From the NCBI RefSeq assembly GCF_028765575.1, contig NZ_JARACO010000010.1, forward strand, positions 62,001 to 126,000: DNA of 64,000 bases. The letters are read 5' to 3'. Origin of the DNA: Aliivibrio sp. S3MY1. GTDB lineage: Bacteria; Pseudomonadota; Gammaproteobacteria; Enterobacterales; Vibrionaceae. Below the pieces are notes generated by a model, which was not told the origin of the DNA, made no database searches, and worked only from the letters and a program-made list of their open reading frames with translations. Shown here in pieces: positions 29,573-40,096 of the stretch (position 1 is the first letter of the stretch; each line of letters opens with the position of its first letter). The position numbers and the translations under genes are program-made.

Positions 29573-30649
29573 TTATAGTACGTCGATTGCGTTAAGGTCT
29601 GCAAATGCTTTCTCAAGACGAGTAACCATAGAAGCTTGACCTGAACGTAGCCATACGCGTGGATCGTAGTACTTCTTGTTTGGCGCAGATTCGCCAGTTG
29701 GGTTACCGATTTGACCTTGTAGGAAATCGAAGTTTTCAGCAGAGTAAGTACGGATACCATCCCATGTTGCCCACTGTGTATCAGTATCGATGTTCATTTT
29801 GATAACACCGTAACCGATAGACTCTTGGATTTCTGCTTCAGAAGAACCAGAACCACCGTGGAATACGAAGTTTAGAGCGTTAGGTGCAATACCAAACTTC
29901 TCTGAACAGTATGCTTGAGAGTCACGTAGGATAGTCGGAGTAAGTACAACGTTACCCGCTTGGTAAACACCGTGTACGTTACCGAAAGATGCAGCGATAG
30001 TGAAACGTGGACTGATAGCCGTTAGTTTCTCGTATGCGTATGCAACATCTTCAGGAGAAGTGTAAAGCTCAGATGCGTCCATATCAGAGTTATCAACGCC
30101 GTCTTCTTCACCACCAGTACAACCTAGTTCGATTTCTAGAGTCATGTTCATCTTAGCCATACGCGCAAGGTATTGGCCAGAGATTTCGATGTTTTCTTCT
30201 AGAGACTCTTCAGAAAGGTCGATCATGTGAGAAGAGAATAGAGGCTTACCAGTTTGAGCGAAGAACTCTTCACCTGCGTCTAGTAGACCGTCGATCCATG
30301 GAAGAAGTTTCTTAGCAGCGTGGTCAGTGTGAAGAATAACTGGAACACCGTAAGATTCAGCAACAGCGTGTACGTATTTTGCACCAGCTACAGCACCAAG
30401 GATTTGTGCACCTTGACCTTCAAGTTTAACGCCTTTACCAGCGAAGAAACCAGCACCGCCGTTAGAGAACTGAACAACAACTGGCGCTTTAACTTTAGAA
30501 GCCGCTTCTAGAACACCGTTGATTGAATCTGTGTTAACTACGTTTACAGCAGGAAGAGCAAATTTGTTTTCTTTTGCTACTTCAAATACTTTCTGTACGT
30601 CGTCGCCAGAAATAACACCAGGTTTTACAAAATCGAAGATCTTAGACAT
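29573..30649 (-). CDS. fbaA: Class II fructose-bisphosphate aldolase
   Basis: A 358-residue zinc aldolase that cleaves fructose 1,6-bisphosphate to DHAP and glyceraldehyde 3-phosphate. Zinc ligands are in HTDHAAKKLLPWIDGL and further histidines in FGNVHGVY and FHGGSGSS; the glycine/aspartate-rich ELGCTGGEEDGVDNSD loop is typical of the E. coli FbaA class. Length equals E. coli (359). It is the last gene of the epd-pgk-fbaA group, with a PurR-like palindrome and a hairpin upstream. Confidence 0.97.
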   Translation of the reverse strand: MSKIFDFVKPGVISGDDVQKVFEVAKENKFALPAVNVVNTDSINGVLEAASKVKAPVVVQFSNGGAGFFAGKGVKLEGQGAQILGAVAGAKYVHAVAESYGVPVILHTDHAAKKLLPWIDGLLDAGEEFFAQTGKPLFSSHMIDLSEESLEENIEISGQYLARMAKMNMTLEIELGCTGGEEDGVDNSDMDASELYTSPEDVAYAYEKLTAISPRFTIAASFGNVHGVYQAGNVVLTPTILRDSQAYCSEKFGIAPNALNFVFHGGSGSSEAEIQESIGYGVIKMNIDTDTQWATWDGIRTYSAENFDFLQGQIGNPTGESAPNKKYYDPRVWLRSGQASMVTRLEKAFADLNAIDVL

Positions 30650-30705
30650 GGAAATAGTCCTATTTATTCTATCGTTTTAAAATTAAAAAACTTACGTTCA
30701 AATTT

Positions 30706-30721
30706 TTGCAAACGTTTGCTC
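30706..30721. promoter_or_regulatory. LacI/PurR-type operator upstream of fbaA
   Basis: GCAAAC/GTTTGC at 30708-30719 is a perfect 12 bp palindrome with central CG, the hallmark of LacI-family operators. It fits the E. coli PurR consensus (ACGCAAACGTTTNCNT) at about 13 of 16 positions. It lies 57 bp upstream of the fbaA start. The regulator could be PurR or another LacI-family protein. Confidence 0.5.
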
Positions 30722-30766
30722 ACAACTCTCGCCATTGTATCAATAAACAGGGTCATCAACAAACGT

Positions 30767-30797
30767 AAAAAGCGGGAATGATTAGATTCCCGCTTTT
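30767..30797 (-). terminator. Terminator of pgk
   Basis: AAAAGCGGGAAT pairs with ATTCCCGCTTTT around a short loop; on the minus strand a T run follows. fbaA therefore probably has its own promoter downstream. Confidence 0.85.
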
Positions 30798-30803
30798 AAA
30801 TAA

Positions 30804-31967
30804 TTATGCTTTAGCACGCTCTTCAAGCATTGCTACTGCAGGAAGTACTTTACCTTCAACGAACTCAAGGAATGCACCGCCACCTGTAGAAATGTAAGAA
30901 ACGTCAGCTTTAATACCGAACTTATCGATAGCTGCTAGCGTATCACCACCACCAGCTACAGAGAAACCTTCAGAATCAGCGATTGCTTTAGAAATACCTG
31001 CCGTACCTGCTTCAAAGTTTTTGAATTCAAATACGCCAACTGGGCCATTCCAAAGAATTGTTTTTGCGTTGCTGATAATTTCAGCAAGAGCAGCCGTTGA
31101 ATCTGGACCAAGGTCGAAGATCATGTCGTCGTCTTGTACTTCAGAAACGTGCTTGATTTCAGCTTCAGCGTTTTCATCAAATGCTTTTGCACATGCAACG
31201 TCAGTAGCTACTGGGATTGCACACTCTTTCATTAGTTTTTGAGCCGTTTCAACTAGGTCAGCTTCGTACAAAGACTTACCTACGTTGTGGCCTTCAGCAG
31301 CGATGAATGTGTTCGCGATACCACCACCAACAACAAGTTGGTCAGCGATTTTAGATAGAGACTCAAGAACAGTCAGCTTAGTCGATACTTTAGAGCCACC
31401 AACGATAGCAACTAATGGACGAGCTGGGTTATCCATTGCTTTACCAAGTGCTTCAAGTTCAGCAGCTAGAAGAGGACCAGCACACGCTACAGGAGCGTTC
31501 ATGCCAACACCGTGAGTTGACGCTTGAGCACGGTGAGCAGTACCAAATGCATCCATCACGAAGATGTCACATAATGCTGCGTATTTTTTAGAAAGTTCTT
31601 CTTCGTTTTTCTTCTCGCCTTTGTTAAAGCGAACGTTTTCAAGAACAACTAGCTCACCAGCGTTTAATTCAAGACCATCTAGGTAATCTTTCGCTAGTTT
31701 AACGTCACAATCTAGTGCGTCATTTAAGTAGTTAACTACAGGAGCTAGAGAGAACTCTTCGTTGTATTCGCCTTCCGTTGGACGACCTAGGTGAGAAGTA
31801 ACCATTACTTTAGCACCAGCTTCCAAGCAAAGCTTGATAGTTGGTAGAGATGCAAGAATACGAGCATCAGAAGTTACTTTACCATCTTTAACTGGTACGT
31901 TTAGGTCAGCACGGATAAATACGCGTTTACCTGCAAGTTCCAGGTCAGTCATCTTGATTACAGACAT
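30804..31967 (-). CDS. pgk: Phosphoglycerate kinase
   Basis: A 387-residue glycolytic enzyme that makes ATP from 1,3-bisphosphoglycerate. The N-terminal signature is [14 protein letters not shown]; the nucleotide region has [14 protein letters not shown] and [14 protein letters not shown] start at the ATG at 31967 ([14 protein letters not shown]) because GAGAGGAC lies at good distance and it aligns with E. coli; an in-frame start five codons upstream is possible. It lies between epd and fbaA, as in E. coli. Confidence 0.97.
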   Translation of the reverse strand: MSVIKMTDLELAGKRVFIRADLNVPVKDGKVTSDARILASLPTIKLCLEAGAKVMVTSHLGRPTEGEYNEEFSLAPVVNYLNDALDCDVKLAKDYLDGLELNAGELVVLENVRFNKGEKKNEEELSKKYAALCDIFVMDAFGTAHRAQASTHGVGMNAPVACAGPLLAAELEALGKAMDNPARPLVAIVGGSKVSTKLTVLESLSKIADQLVVGGGIANTFIAAEGHNVGKSLYEADLVETAQKLMKECAIPVATDVACAKAFDENAEAEIKHVSEVQDDDMIFDLGPDSTAALAEIISNAKTILWNGPVGVFEFKNFEAGTAGISKAIADSEGFSVAGGGDTLAAIDKFGIKADVSYISTGGGAFLEFVEGKVLPAVAMLEERAKA

Positions 31968-32133
31968 GTTTTGTCCTCTCAATTAAATAATAAAAAGTTT
32001 TCAAGTTCGGCATCATTGCCAAACCGATTAAATTCTTACTGCATTATTCAGTAAATAGGGATGGAGTTCACTTTTTTCAAGGTGAAAATTAATCTTTTTT
32101 CTCTTTCCATCTCAAATATCTTGAATGACGCTT

Positions 32134-33153
32134 TTATTTTCTCATTACTAATGCGGTATCTAACATTCGATTTGCGAATCCCCATTCGTTATCACACCAG
32201 ACTAGCATTTTAACTAAGTGCCCATTACTCACTCTTGTTTGTGAACCATCGACAATCGCACTGTGGGGATCATGATTAAAATCGATAGAAACAAGCGGCG
32301 CTTCAGTATAATCAACAATGTTATGTAATGTACACCGAGATGCGTTAACAATGGTTTGATTTATGTCATTAACTTTCACATTTGTATTAATTGTTACACT
32401 TAAATCCATCGCTGTGACGTTTACTGTCGGAACTCGCACGGAAATCGCTTCAAATTTGTTGGAAAATTTCGGGAAAATTCGTTCAATACCTTTATGCAAT
32501 TTAGTATCGACAGGAATAATAGATTGGCTTGCTGCGCGGGTTCGGCGCAAATCAGGGTGATAAGCATCAATAACTTGTTGGTCATTCATGGATGAGTGAA
32601 TGGTTGTAATCGTTCCAGAATCAATCCCAAACGCATCATCAATGGCTTTAATAATAGGAATAATACAATTGGTAGTACAAGAACCATTAGAAACAATTCG
32701 ATGCTCAGGCAGTAGCGTATCGTGGTTAACACCATAAATAATCGTATTATCTAAATCCGAACCACCAGGATGAGAAAATAGAACCTTTTTAGCGCCCGCT
32801 TCAATGTGCTTTTCACCATCCGCTTTAGAGCCATAGACCCCTGAACAGTCCAAGACCAAATCAACACCTAGTGATTGCCACGGCAAAAGAGAAAGATCAG
32901 CTTGATGCACGATTCTAATCTTATCTTGAGAGCCATCTGGTAAATCAATATAAAGATATTCTTGATCATGAGTGATGTTATGGGCAAAGCGTCCATGAGT
33001 AGAGTCGTACTGAAGAAGGTGTGCCATCCCTTCTGGTTGTGACAATTCATTCACCGCAACAATTTCTATTTGATCACGTTTTCCGCTTTCATATAAAGCA
33101 CGAAGAACACTGCGACCAATTCGGCCAAATCCATTTATCGCCACTCTTAACAT
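32134..33153 (-). CDS. epd: D-erythrose-4-phosphate dehydrogenase
   Basis: A 339-residue GAPDH-family enzyme that oxidises erythrose 4-phosphate to 4-phosphoerythronate for pyridoxal phosphate synthesis. The NAD-binding start is [20 protein letters not shown] and the catalytic cysteine lies in [30 protein letters not shown] distinguishes Epd from GapA. I use the ATG at 33153, which gives the E. coli length; a GTG at 33165 in frame is an alternative. Located between tktA and pgk, so it is encoded beside the transketolase that makes its substrate. Confidence 0.92.
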   Translation of the reverse strand: MLRVAINGFGRIGRSVLRALYESGKRDQIEIVAVNELSQPEGMAHLLQYDSTHGRFAHNITHDQEYLYIDLPDGSQDKIRIVHQADLSLLPWQSLGVDLVLDCSGVYGSKADGEKHIEAGAKKVLFSHPGGSDLDNTIIYGVNHDTLLPEHRIVSNGSCTTNCIIPIIKAIDDAFGIDSGTITTIHSSMNDQQVIDAYHPDLRRTRAASQSIIPVDTKLHKGIERIFPKFSNKFEAISVRVPTVNVTAMDLSVTINTNVKVNDINQTIVNASRCTLHNIVDYTEAPLVSIDFNHDPHSAIVDGSQTRVSNGHLVKMLVWCDNEWGFANRMLDTALVMRK

Positions 33154-33217
33154 AATTCCATTCACTCAGATTTATTTGCTACCTATTGTACTCTTTTCGC
33201 TTTTTTCTTAAAGGATC

Positions 33218-33257
33218 AAAAAAAAGCGAAGCCACCTTTCGATAACTTCGCTTTTTA
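33218..33257 (-). terminator. Terminator of tktA
   Basis: AAAAAGCGAAG (33221-33231) pairs with CTTCGCTTTTT (33247-33257); T run on the minus strand. It separates tktA from epd. Confidence 0.8.
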
Positions 33258-33294
33258 TTCAGTTACTCACTTTTATTCAGCGAATGACTTTTGA

Positions 33295-35289
33295 TTAAGC
33301 TAAAAGCTCTTTTGCTGTGTTTACTACATTTTCAGTAGTGAACCCAAACATTTTGAATAGCTCATCAGCAGGTGCAGACTCACCAAATGTTGTCATACCG
33401 ATGATCTTGCCACCAAAACCAACGTACTTGTACCAGAAATCAGCAATACCGGCTTCAACAGCGATACGCTTAGTTACTGATGATGGTAAAACCGCTTCAC
33501 GGTACGCTTCGTCTTGCTTATCAAATGCATCAGTTGATGGCATAGAAACAACACGTACTGATTTACCTTCAGCGGTTAATTGAGCTGCTGCTTCAACCAC
33601 TAATTCAACTTCAGAACCTGTTGCGATAAGGATAAGCTCAGGTTGGCCTTCACAATCTTTCAGGATGTAACCACCCTTTGCGATATTAGCAACTTGCTCA
33701 GCGTTACGATCTTGTTGTGCAAGGTTTTGGCGAGAGAAGATGAGCGCAGAAGGACCATCACGACGTTCAATTGCTAGCTTCCAAGAAACCGCAGATTCAA
33801 CTTGGTCACATGGACGCCATGTGCTCATGTTTGGTGTTAGACGTAAAGAAGCAATCTGCTCAACTGGTTGGTGAGTAGGACCATCTTCGCCAAGACCTAT
33901 TGAATCATGCGTGTACACTTGGATGTTTTGAATTTTCATCAGTGCAGCCATGCGCATTGCGTTACGAGCGTACTCCATGAACATTAGGAAAGTTGCGCCG
34001 TACGGTACGAAACCACCGTGCAGAGCAATACCGTTCATGATCGCCGTCATACCAAACTCACGCACACCGTAGTGAATGTAGTTACCAGAGAAATCTTCAG
34101 CCGTTAGAGACTTAGAACCAGACCACATTGTCAAGTTAGAAGGCGCAAGGTCAGCAGATCCACCCATGAATTCAGGTAACATAGCACCAAACGCTTCTAG
34201 TGCATTTTGAGAGGCTTTACGTGAAGCGATGTTTGCAGGGTTCGCTTGAAGATCTGCAATGATTGCCGATGCTTTTTCTTCCCACTCTGCAGGTAAATCG
34301 CCATTTACACGACGCTTGTATTCAGCGGCAAGCTCAGGGTATGCCGCTGCATACGCATCAAATTTAGCATTCCAAACTGCTTCTTTTTCAGAACCCGCTT
34401 CTTTTGCATCCCACTCAGCAGCAACATCTGTTGGAATTTCGAATGCGCCGAACTCCCAACCTAATGCTTTCTTAGTTGCTGCAATTTCATCTGCACCTAG
34501 TGGAGCACCATGACAGTCGTGTGTGCCTTGCTTGTTTGGAGAACCAAAGCCAATCACTGTTTTAGTACAGATCAACGTAGGGCGAGGATCTGCTTTAGCA
34601 GCAATAATTGCAGCGTTGATTGCATCAGCATCGTGACCATCAACAGACTGAATTACATGCCAGCCGTACGCTTCAAAACGTTTAGGTGTATCGTCAGAGA
34701 ACCAACCTTCCACTTCACCATCGATAGAGATACCGTTGTCATCCCAGAAAGCAACCAGCTTACCAAGACCAAGAGTACCAGCTAGAGAACACGCTTCGTG
34801 AGAGATACCTTCCATTAAACAACCATCGCCCATGAACACGTAAGTGTTGTGGTCAACGATATCATGGCCTTCACGGTTAAATTGCGCTGCCAATGCTTTC
34901 TCAGCCATTGCCATACCAACACCGTTTGTGATGCCTTGACCTAATGGACCAGTCGTTGTTTCGATACCTGGTGCATAACCGTACTCAGGGTGACCTGGCG
35001 TTTTAGAATGCAGCTGACGGAAGTTTTTTAAGTCTTCGATAGAAAGGTCGTAACCAGAAAGGTGAAGCAGAGAGTAAATCAGCATTGAACCGTGACCATT
35101 TGAAAGAATGAAACGGTCGCGATCTGCCCACTCTGGATTCTGTGGGTTGTGATTTAGGTGGCTACGCCATAATACTTCAGCGATGTCTGCCATACCCATA
35201 GGTGCGCCAGGGTGACCAGAATTTGCTTGTTGAACACCATCCATACTTAAAGCGCGGATTGCATTTGCTAGATGTTTACGTGAAGACAT
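33295..35289 (-). CDS. tktA: Transketolase
   Basis: A 664-residue thiamine-diphosphate enzyme of the non-oxidative pentose phosphate pathway. The substrate/cofactor motifs are [18 protein letters not shown], the TPP motif [13 protein letters not shown] extending to the distant Asn of WDDNGIS, and the pyrimidine-domain block [17 protein letters not shown]. Length matches E. coli TktA (663). It precedes epd-pgk-fbaA on the same strand but a terminator follows it, so it may be its own transcript. Confidence 0.96.
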   Translation of the reverse strand: MSSRKHLANAIRALSMDGVQQANSGHPGAPMGMADIAEVLWRSHLNHNPQNPEWADRDRFILSNGHGSMLIYSLLHLSGYDLSIEDLKNFRQLHSKTPGHPEYGYAPGIETTTGPLGQGITNGVGMAMAEKALAAQFNREGHDIVDHNTYVFMGDGCLMEGISHEACSLAGTLGLGKLVAFWDDNGISIDGEVEGWFSDDTPKRFEAYGWHVIQSVDGHDADAINAAIIAAKADPRPTLICTKTVIGFGSPNKQGTHDCHGAPLGADEIAATKKALGWEFGAFEIPTDVAAEWDAKEAGSEKEAVWNAKFDAYAAAYPELAAEYKRRVNGDLPAEWEEKASAIIADLQANPANIASRKASQNALEAFGAMLPEFMGGSADLAPSNLTMWSGSKSLTAEDFSGNYIHYGVREFGMTAIMNGIALHGGFVPYGATFLMFMEYARNAMRMAALMKIQNIQVYTHDSIGLGEDGPTHQPVEQIASLRLTPNMSTWRPCDQVESAVSWKLAIERRDGPSALIFSRQNLAQQDRNAEQVANIAKGGYILKDCEGQPELILIATGSEVELVVEAAAQLTAEGKSVRVVSMPSTDAFDKQDEAYREAVLPSSVTKRIAVEAGIADFWYKYVGFGGKIIGMTTFGESAPADELFKMFGFTTENVVNTAKELLA

Positions 35290-35412
35290 GCCTACTCCTG
35301 AGAATTCGAAGGACTATATGTTTATTGAGCTAGTTAACTCTTGACTGGCTAATTCATCGTTATGAATTAACCTAAATTTGCAGGTCCGTATTGTCGCAAA
35401 GGCTAATCTGTA

Positions 35413-35428
35413 CTGCAAACGATTACTT
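35413..35428. promoter_or_regulatory. PurR-like site upstream of tktA (distal from metK)
   Basis: TGCAAACGATTAC fits the LacI/PurR consensus ACGCAAACGTTTNCNT at about 13 of 16 positions; the right half is degenerate (ATT for TTT). Confidence 0.35.
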
Positions 35429-35498
35429 ATAAAATAAAACGCTTTTTTTCACGATTTTGAAAGAAAACCTTATTTACAGAAGCAAATCCCACGCTCAG

Positions 35499-35514
35499 AC
35501 GCAAACGATTGGTT
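35499..35514. promoter_or_regulatory. PurR-like site between tktA and metK
   Basis: ACGCAAACGATTGGTT shares the full left half-site ACGCAAACG with the E. coli PurR consensus; the right half is imperfect. It lies 86 bp from the other site in the same intergenic region. Confidence 0.38.
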
Positions 35515-35575
35515 ATGTCTTATATTTATTTTCTTCTATGAAATGAGTTGTAATTAGTCAATATTCCTCTACTAT

Positions 35576-35591
35576 AGCCGTCTAGATGGAA
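35576..35591. promoter_or_regulatory. Possible MetJ boxes upstream of metK
   Basis: MetJ binds tandem 8-mers resembling AGACGTCT. Here AGCCGTCT (7 of 8) is followed directly by AGATGGAA (5 of 8), and a further AGACTTAT lies around 35617. The site is about 90 bp upstream of metK, which is MetJ-repressed in E. coli. Confidence 0.35.
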
Positions 35592-35675
35592 AAACACCTA
35601 CACTGTTATACGTATAGACTTATATAGATTGTGGGTATTTTTAGAACTTATTATTTATAGAAGTGGAGCTCCCTT

Positions 35676-36830
35676 ATGGCTAAGCACCTATTTACCTCTG
35701 AGTCAGTATCAGAAGGTCATCCAGATAAAATTGCCGACCAAATTTCAGATGCAGTACTTGATGCGATCTTAGAACAAGATCCAAAAGCTCGTGTTGCTTG
35801 TGAAACGTACGTAAAAACTGGCATGGTTATGGTCGGTGGTGAAGTAACGACTTCAGCATGGGTTGATATCGAAGAAATCACTCGTGAAACCGTTCGTGAT
35901 ATCGGTTATGTTCATTCAGATATGGGTTTTGATGCGAACTCTTGTGCCGTATTAAATACGATTGGTAAGCAATCTCCTGACATCAACCAAGGTGTTGATA
36001 AAGCTGACCCAAGAGATCAAGGTGCAGGCGACCAAGGTATCATGTTTGGTTACGCAACAAACGAAACACCAATTTTAATGCCAGCTCCAATTACTTACTC
36101 TCACCTACTTGTTCAAAAACAAGCAGAAGTACGTAAAAGCGGTAAACTAGACTTTTTACGTCCAGATGCAAAATCTCAAGTAACATTCCAATACGACCAA
36201 GGTAAGATTGTTGGTATTGATGCCGTTGTTCTTTCAACACAACACTGTGATTCAGTAACCACTCCTGATCTTCGTGAAGCGGTAATGGAAGAGATCATCA
36301 AGCCAGTACTTCCAGCAGAATGGTTAAATAAAGAGACTAAATTCTTTATTAACCCAACTGGTCGTTTTGTTATCGGTGGCCCAATGGGTGACTGTGGCCT
36401 AACTGGTCGTAAAATCATCGTTGATACTTACGGCGGCGCAGCTCGTCATGGTGGCGGTGCATTCTCTGGTAAAGATCCATCAAAAGTTGACCGTTCAGCA
36501 GCATATGCTGCACGTTACGTAGCGAAAAACATCGTAGCCGCAGGCATGGCTGATCGTTGTGAAATCCAACTTTCATACGCTATCGGTATTGCTGATCCAA
36601 CATCAATCATGGTTGAAACGTTTGGTACTGAAAAAGTATCTCACGACATCATCATTGAAGCGGTTCGTCAGCACTTCGACCTACGTCCATACGGCCTACA
36701 AGAAATGCTTAACCTTCTTCAACCAATCTACAAGAAGACAGCAGCATACGGTCACTTCGGTCGTGAAGAGTTTCCTTGGGAAGCGACAGATAAAGCTGAA
36801 ATCCTTCGTGATTTCGCAGGTATTAAGTAG
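35676..36830 (+). CDS. metK: S-adenosylmethionine synthetase
   Basis: A 384-residue enzyme making SAM from methionine and ATP. Signatures are [20 protein letters not shown] at the N-terminus, [12 protein letters not shown] around residue 117, and [19 protein letters not shown]. Length equals E. coli MetK. A strong GGAG ribosome binding site precedes the ATG. SAM made here feeds the several methyltransferases in this window (TrmN, TrmB, RsmE, the PmtA-like protein). Confidence 0.98.
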   Translation: MAKHLFTSESVSEGHPDKIADQISDAVLDAILEQDPKARVACETYVKTGMVMVGGEVTTSAWVDIEEITRETVRDIGYVHSDMGFDANSCAVLNTIGKQSPDINQGVDKADPRDQGAGDQGIMFGYATNETPILMPAPITYSHLLVQKQAEVRKSGKLDFLRPDAKSQVTFQYDQGKIVGIDAVVLSTQHCDSVTTPDLREAVMEEIIKPVLPAEWLNKETKFFINPTGRFVIGGPMGDCGLTGRKIIVDTYGGAARHGGGAFSGKDPSKVDRSAAYAARYVAKNIVAAGMADRCEIQLSYAIGIADPTSIMVETFGTEKVSHDIIIEAVRQHFDLRPYGLQEMLNLLQPIYKKTAAYGHFGREEFPWEATDKAEILRDFAGIK

Positions 36831-36850
36831 TTTATTACTTAAACTGATAC

Positions 36851-36877
36851 GAAAAGGAAGCCTTCGGCTTCCTTTTT
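36851..36877 (+). terminator. Terminator of metK
   Basis: AAAAGGAAGCC, TTCG tetraloop, GGCTTCCTTTTTT. Very stable UUCG-capped hairpin with T run. Confidence 0.95.
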
Positions 36878-36944
36878 TGTTTTTTACCCCCATATACTTT
36901 TTATATTTATGATTCGATATCGGCATTCAAAGTAAAGAGATTCA

Positions 36945-37451
36945 ATGACCCCACTTCAGCAAGCCTCCATAGCTAAAGCTCAACAATGTATTCAACAAGC
37001 ATCAGCCTTTTTTAATCGCCCCTTTTCCCTACCAACGATTAATTTTACTCAGCGTGGGAAAATTGCAGGTACCGCTCGTCTTCAAGGATGGGAAATCAGA
37101 ATTAACCCCGTATTATTAGAAGAGAATCAACACACTTTTATTAATGAAGTGATCCCTCATGAAATCGCTCATTTGATTACATTTAAATTGTACGGTCGAG
37201 TAAAACCACACGGAAAAGAGTGGCAAGGTGTAATGAATCAAGTTTTCAATTTACCAGCAAGAACCACACACAGCTTTAGTGTTGATTCGGTAAAGGGAGA
37301 AACCTTTCCTTATCGCTGTAAATGCACAACACACGAACTTACCGTTCGCCGCCATAATCGAGTTCAACGTAAAGAAACCCAATACCTTTGTAAAGCGTGC
37401 CAGTCACCATTAAAGCTTTCTAGGCGTCGTTTACAAACAACGGAAAAATAG
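36945..37451 (+). CDS. sprT: SprT-family zinc metalloprotease-like protein
   Basis: A 168-residue protein of the SprT/SPRTN family. The zinc motif HEIAH is at residues 72-76 in VIPHEIAHLITF, and a C-terminal zinc ribbon is formed by the CKC and CKAC cysteine pairs. Eukaryotic SPRTN degrades DNA-protein crosslinks; the bacterial role is not established. It lies between metK and endA, the same neighbourhood as in E. coli. Confidence 0.9.
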   Translation: MTPLQQASIAKAQQCIQQASAFFNRPFSLPTINFTQRGKIAGTARLQGWEIRINPVLLEENQHTFINEVIPHEIAHLITFKLYGRVKPHGKEWQGVMNQVFNLPARTTHSFSVDSVKGETFPYRCKCTTHELTVRRHNRVQRKETQYLCKACQSPLKLSRRRLQTTEK

Positions 37452-37550
37452 AAAACGACTCGTTTCTCACTCTAGTAATTAATTTATCTATAATGCGAAT
37501 TAACAATAAGATATTCTTGCGGCATAAATACATAATCAATGGTCATTATC

Positions 37551-38255
37551 ATGCAGTTAATTCGCTTCGCTATCAGCATCATCGCTGTTATTTTCAGCTT
37601 CAATGTACTTTCAGCGCCCCCTTCTTCATTTTCTAAAGCTAAAAAATTAGCCGTGAAAATCTATCTTGATCACCCTACTTCTTTCTATTGTGGTTGTGAC
37701 ATTACATGGAAAGATAAAAAGAAAGGCATTCCTGACTTAGAAAGCTGTGGCTATGAAGTGCGTAAACAAGAAAAACGCGCTAGCCGTATAGAATGGGAAC
37801 ACGTAGTCCCTGCTTGGCAATTTGGTCATCAACGCCAATGTTGGCAAGAGGGGGGACGTAAAAATTGCACCCGAAAAGATAAACAGTTCAAAATGATGGA
37901 AGCCGATTTACATAACTTGGTTCCAGCCATTGGCGAAGTGAATGGTGACCGTTCTAATTTTCGTTTTTCACAATGGAATGGCAGTAAAGGGGCTAATTAT
38001 GGTCAATGTAGCTTTAAAGTCGATTTTAAAGGACGCGTTGCTGAGCCACCAGCACAATCACGAGGTGCGATTGCCCGTACCTATATGTATATGAATAAAG
38101 AGTATCGCTTTAACTTAGCTAAAGCACAGCGCCAACTAATGGAAGCATGGGATAAACAATACCCAGTTTCAGCTTGGGAATGTGAACGAGATAAACGTAT
38201 TGCCAAGATCCAAGGTAATCACAATCAATTCGTCTTCAAAGCGTGTACTAAATAA
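37551..38255 (+). CDS. endA: Periplasmic/secreted endonuclease I
   Basis: A 234-residue non-specific nuclease of the His-Me finger class (V. vulnificus Vvn, E. coli EndA). A signal peptide ([19 protein letters not shown]) is followed by the catalytic block [14 protein letters not shown] with the active histidine, and the metal-binding [20 protein letters not shown]. Eight cysteines agree with the disulfide-rich fold. The start could also be the ATG at 37539; I chose 37551 because it leaves a normal short positively charged N-region. Neighbours are sprT and rsmE, as in E. coli. Confidence 0.93.
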   Translation: MQLIRFAISIIAVIFSFNVLSAPPSSFSKAKKLAVKIYLDHPTSFYCGCDITWKDKKKGIPDLESCGYEVRKQEKRASRIEWEHVVPAWQFGHQRQCWQEGGRKNCTRKDKQFKMMEADLHNLVPAIGEVNGDRSNFRFSQWNGSKGANYGQCSFKVDFKGRVAEPPAQSRGAIARTYMYMNKEYRFNLAKAQRQLMEAWDKQYPVSAWECERDKRIAKIQGNHNQFVFKACTK

Positions 38256-38337
38256 CTCAATAGACTCTAAATAGAGGTTGAAAAAGTACCGTTTAGCCTC
38301 CATCCTTAAATATAAGATAGTTAAAGAAAAGTAGACC

Positions 38338-39069
38338 ATGAGAATACCAAGAATTCATCATCCAGATGCCCTTCCATCACAAGGGAAAATTAATTTAAGT
38401 GATGATGCAGCCAACCACGTTGGTCGTGTAATGCGAATGAAAGAAGGCGAGTCGGTATTACTGTTTGATGGCAGTGGAGCGGAGTTTCCTGCTGTGATCA
38501 CATCAGCCTCTAAGAAAAGCGTTGAAGTTGAAATCAGCGAACGTGTTGAGCGTAGCAGTGAATCACCGCTAAATTTACATTTAGGCCAAGTGGTTTCTCG
38601 TGGTGATAAAATGGAATTCACCATTCAAAAATCGGTTGAATTAGGCGTTAATGTCATTACTCCTCTAATTTCAGAGCGTTGTGGTGTTAAATTAAATAAA
38701 GAACGCTTCGAGAAGAAACTCGACCAATGGCAAAAAATTGCAATTGCAGCGTGTGAACAGTGTGGACGTAATATTGTTCCTGAAATTCGCCCGATCATGT
38801 CATTAGAAGAGTGGTGTGCTGAAGAGTATGAAGGACTAAAACTAAACCTTCACCCAAGAGCAAAGTACTCTATCAATACATTGCCAGTACCCGTAACAAA
38901 TGTACGCTTGTTAATCGGCCCAGAAGGCGGTTTATCGTCTGATGAAATTAACATGACTGAACTATACAAATTTGAAGAAACGTTGCTAGGTCCTCGTGTT
39001 CTTAGAACCGAAACCGCAGCACTTACCGCAATTACAGCCCTACAAGTTCGTTTTGGCGATCTTGGTTAA
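38338..39069 (+). CDS. rsmE: 16S rRNA (uracil(1498)-N3)-methyltransferase
   Basis: A 243-residue SPOUT-class methyltransferase. The N-terminal PUA-like domain contains [12 protein letters not shown], and the C-terminal knot has [14 protein letters not shown] and the ending [16 protein letters not shown], all RsmE signatures. It is followed after 13 bp by gshB, the conserved rsmE-gshB pair. Confidence 0.95.
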   Translation: MRIPRIHHPDALPSQGKINLSDDAANHVGRVMRMKEGESVLLFDGSGAEFPAVITSASKKSVEVEISERVERSSESPLNLHLGQVVSRGDKMEFTIQKSVELGVNVITPLISERCGVKLNKERFEKKLDQWQKIAIAACEQCGRNIVPEIRPIMSLEEWCAEEYEGLKLNLHPRAKYSINTLPVPVTNVRLLIGPEGGLSSDEINMTELYKFEETLLGPRVLRTETAALTAITALQVRFGDLG

Positions 39070-39082
39070 CTGGAGAAACACA

Positions 39083-40030
39083 ATGATCAAACTCGGTATC
39101 GTAATGGATCCTATCTCATCCATTAACATCAAAAAAGACTCTAGCTTTGCCATGATGCTTGAAGCACAAAAACGTGGCTGGGAAATCCATTACATGGAAA
39201 TGGCTGACCTACACCTAGATCAAGGTAAAGCAGTTGCAGATACCAAAGTCGTTGAATTAAAAGAAGACCCTACCGGATGGTACGAATTTAAATCAGAGCA
39301 AACCATCGACCTTGCTGATCTTGACGCGGTATTAATGCGTAAAGATCCTCCGTTTGATACTGAATACATCTACGCGACTTACATTTTAGAGCGCGCAGAA
39401 ATTCAAGGTGCTTTAATTGTAAATAAACCACAAAGCTTACGTGATTGTAACGAGAAACTATTTACGGCTTGGTTCCCTGAACTAACACCTACAACCTTAG
39501 TGACTCGTAAAGCGGAAAAAATTAAAGCATTCCGCGAAGAGCATGGCGATATTATCCTTAAACCACTTGATGGTATGGGTGGCGCGTCAATCTTTCGTGT
39601 CAAAGCTGGCGATCCAAACGTATCTGTGATCATTGAGACACTGACTAATCACGAACAAAATTACTGTATGGCACAAACGTTTGTTCCAGATATTAGCAAT
39701 GGTGATAAACGCATTCTTGTTGTTGACGGTGAACCAATGCCTTACTGCTTAGCTCGTATTCCAGCTAAAGGTGAAACTCGTGGTAACTTAGCCGCTGGCG
39801 GTACTGGTGAAGCGCGTCCATTAAGTGAGACTGACTGGGCAATAGCTAATGCGGTAGCTCCAACATTGAAAGAAAAAGGTCTAATCTTTGTCGGTCTGGA
39901 TGTTATTGGTGACAAGCTAACAGAAATTAACGTAACCAGCCCGACTTGCATTAAAGAGATTGAAGCCGCATTTGATGTTTCAATTACGGGTAAATTAATG
40001 GATGCAATCGAGCGTCGCATTAACGCTTAA
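39083..40030 (+). CDS. gshB: Glutathione synthetase
   Basis: A 315-residue ATP-grasp enzyme that adds glycine to gamma-glutamylcysteine. The true start is the ATG at 39083 (MIKLGIVMDPISSINIKKDS, as in E. coli), preceded by TGGAGAAA; frame sequence upstream belongs to an overlap with rsmE. ATP-grasp residues are in DIILKPLDGMGGASIFR and LDVIGDKLTEINVTSPT. It sits in the conserved order rsmE-gshB-yqgE-ruvX. Confidence 0.96.
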   Translation: MIKLGIVMDPISSINIKKDSSFAMMLEAQKRGWEIHYMEMADLHLDQGKAVADTKVVELKEDPTGWYEFKSEQTIDLADLDAVLMRKDPPFDTEYIYATYILERAEIQGALIVNKPQSLRDCNEKLFTAWFPELTPTTLVTRKAEKIKAFREEHGDIILKPLDGMGGASIFRVKAGDPNVSVIIETLTNHEQNYCMAQTFVPDISNGDKRILVVDGEPMPYCLARIPAKGETRGNLAAGGTGEARPLSETDWAIANAVAPTLKEKGLIFVGLDVIGDKLTEINVTSPTCIKEIEAAFDVSITGKLMDAIERRINA

Positions 40031-40096
40031 TTGAGCCAGCTATAATAAAGGGAACCTATTGTTCCCTTTATTAAACTGAATTTTTTAGGAGGCTTT

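Larger units (their letters stand above)
35290..35675. promoter_or_regulatory. Divergent tktA / metK intergenic region (386 bp)
   Basis: Non-coding, AT-rich. It contains two PurR-like half-conserved sites (35413-35428 and 35499-35514) and possible MetJ boxes near metK (35576-35591), listed separately. No other gene is visible. Confidence 0.6.

Noticed and set aside
38996..39082. Upstream extension of gshB overlapping rsmE
   Set aside because: The start at 39083 aligns with E. coli GshB and has TGGAG at good distance; the upstream part is rsmE sequence in another frame.
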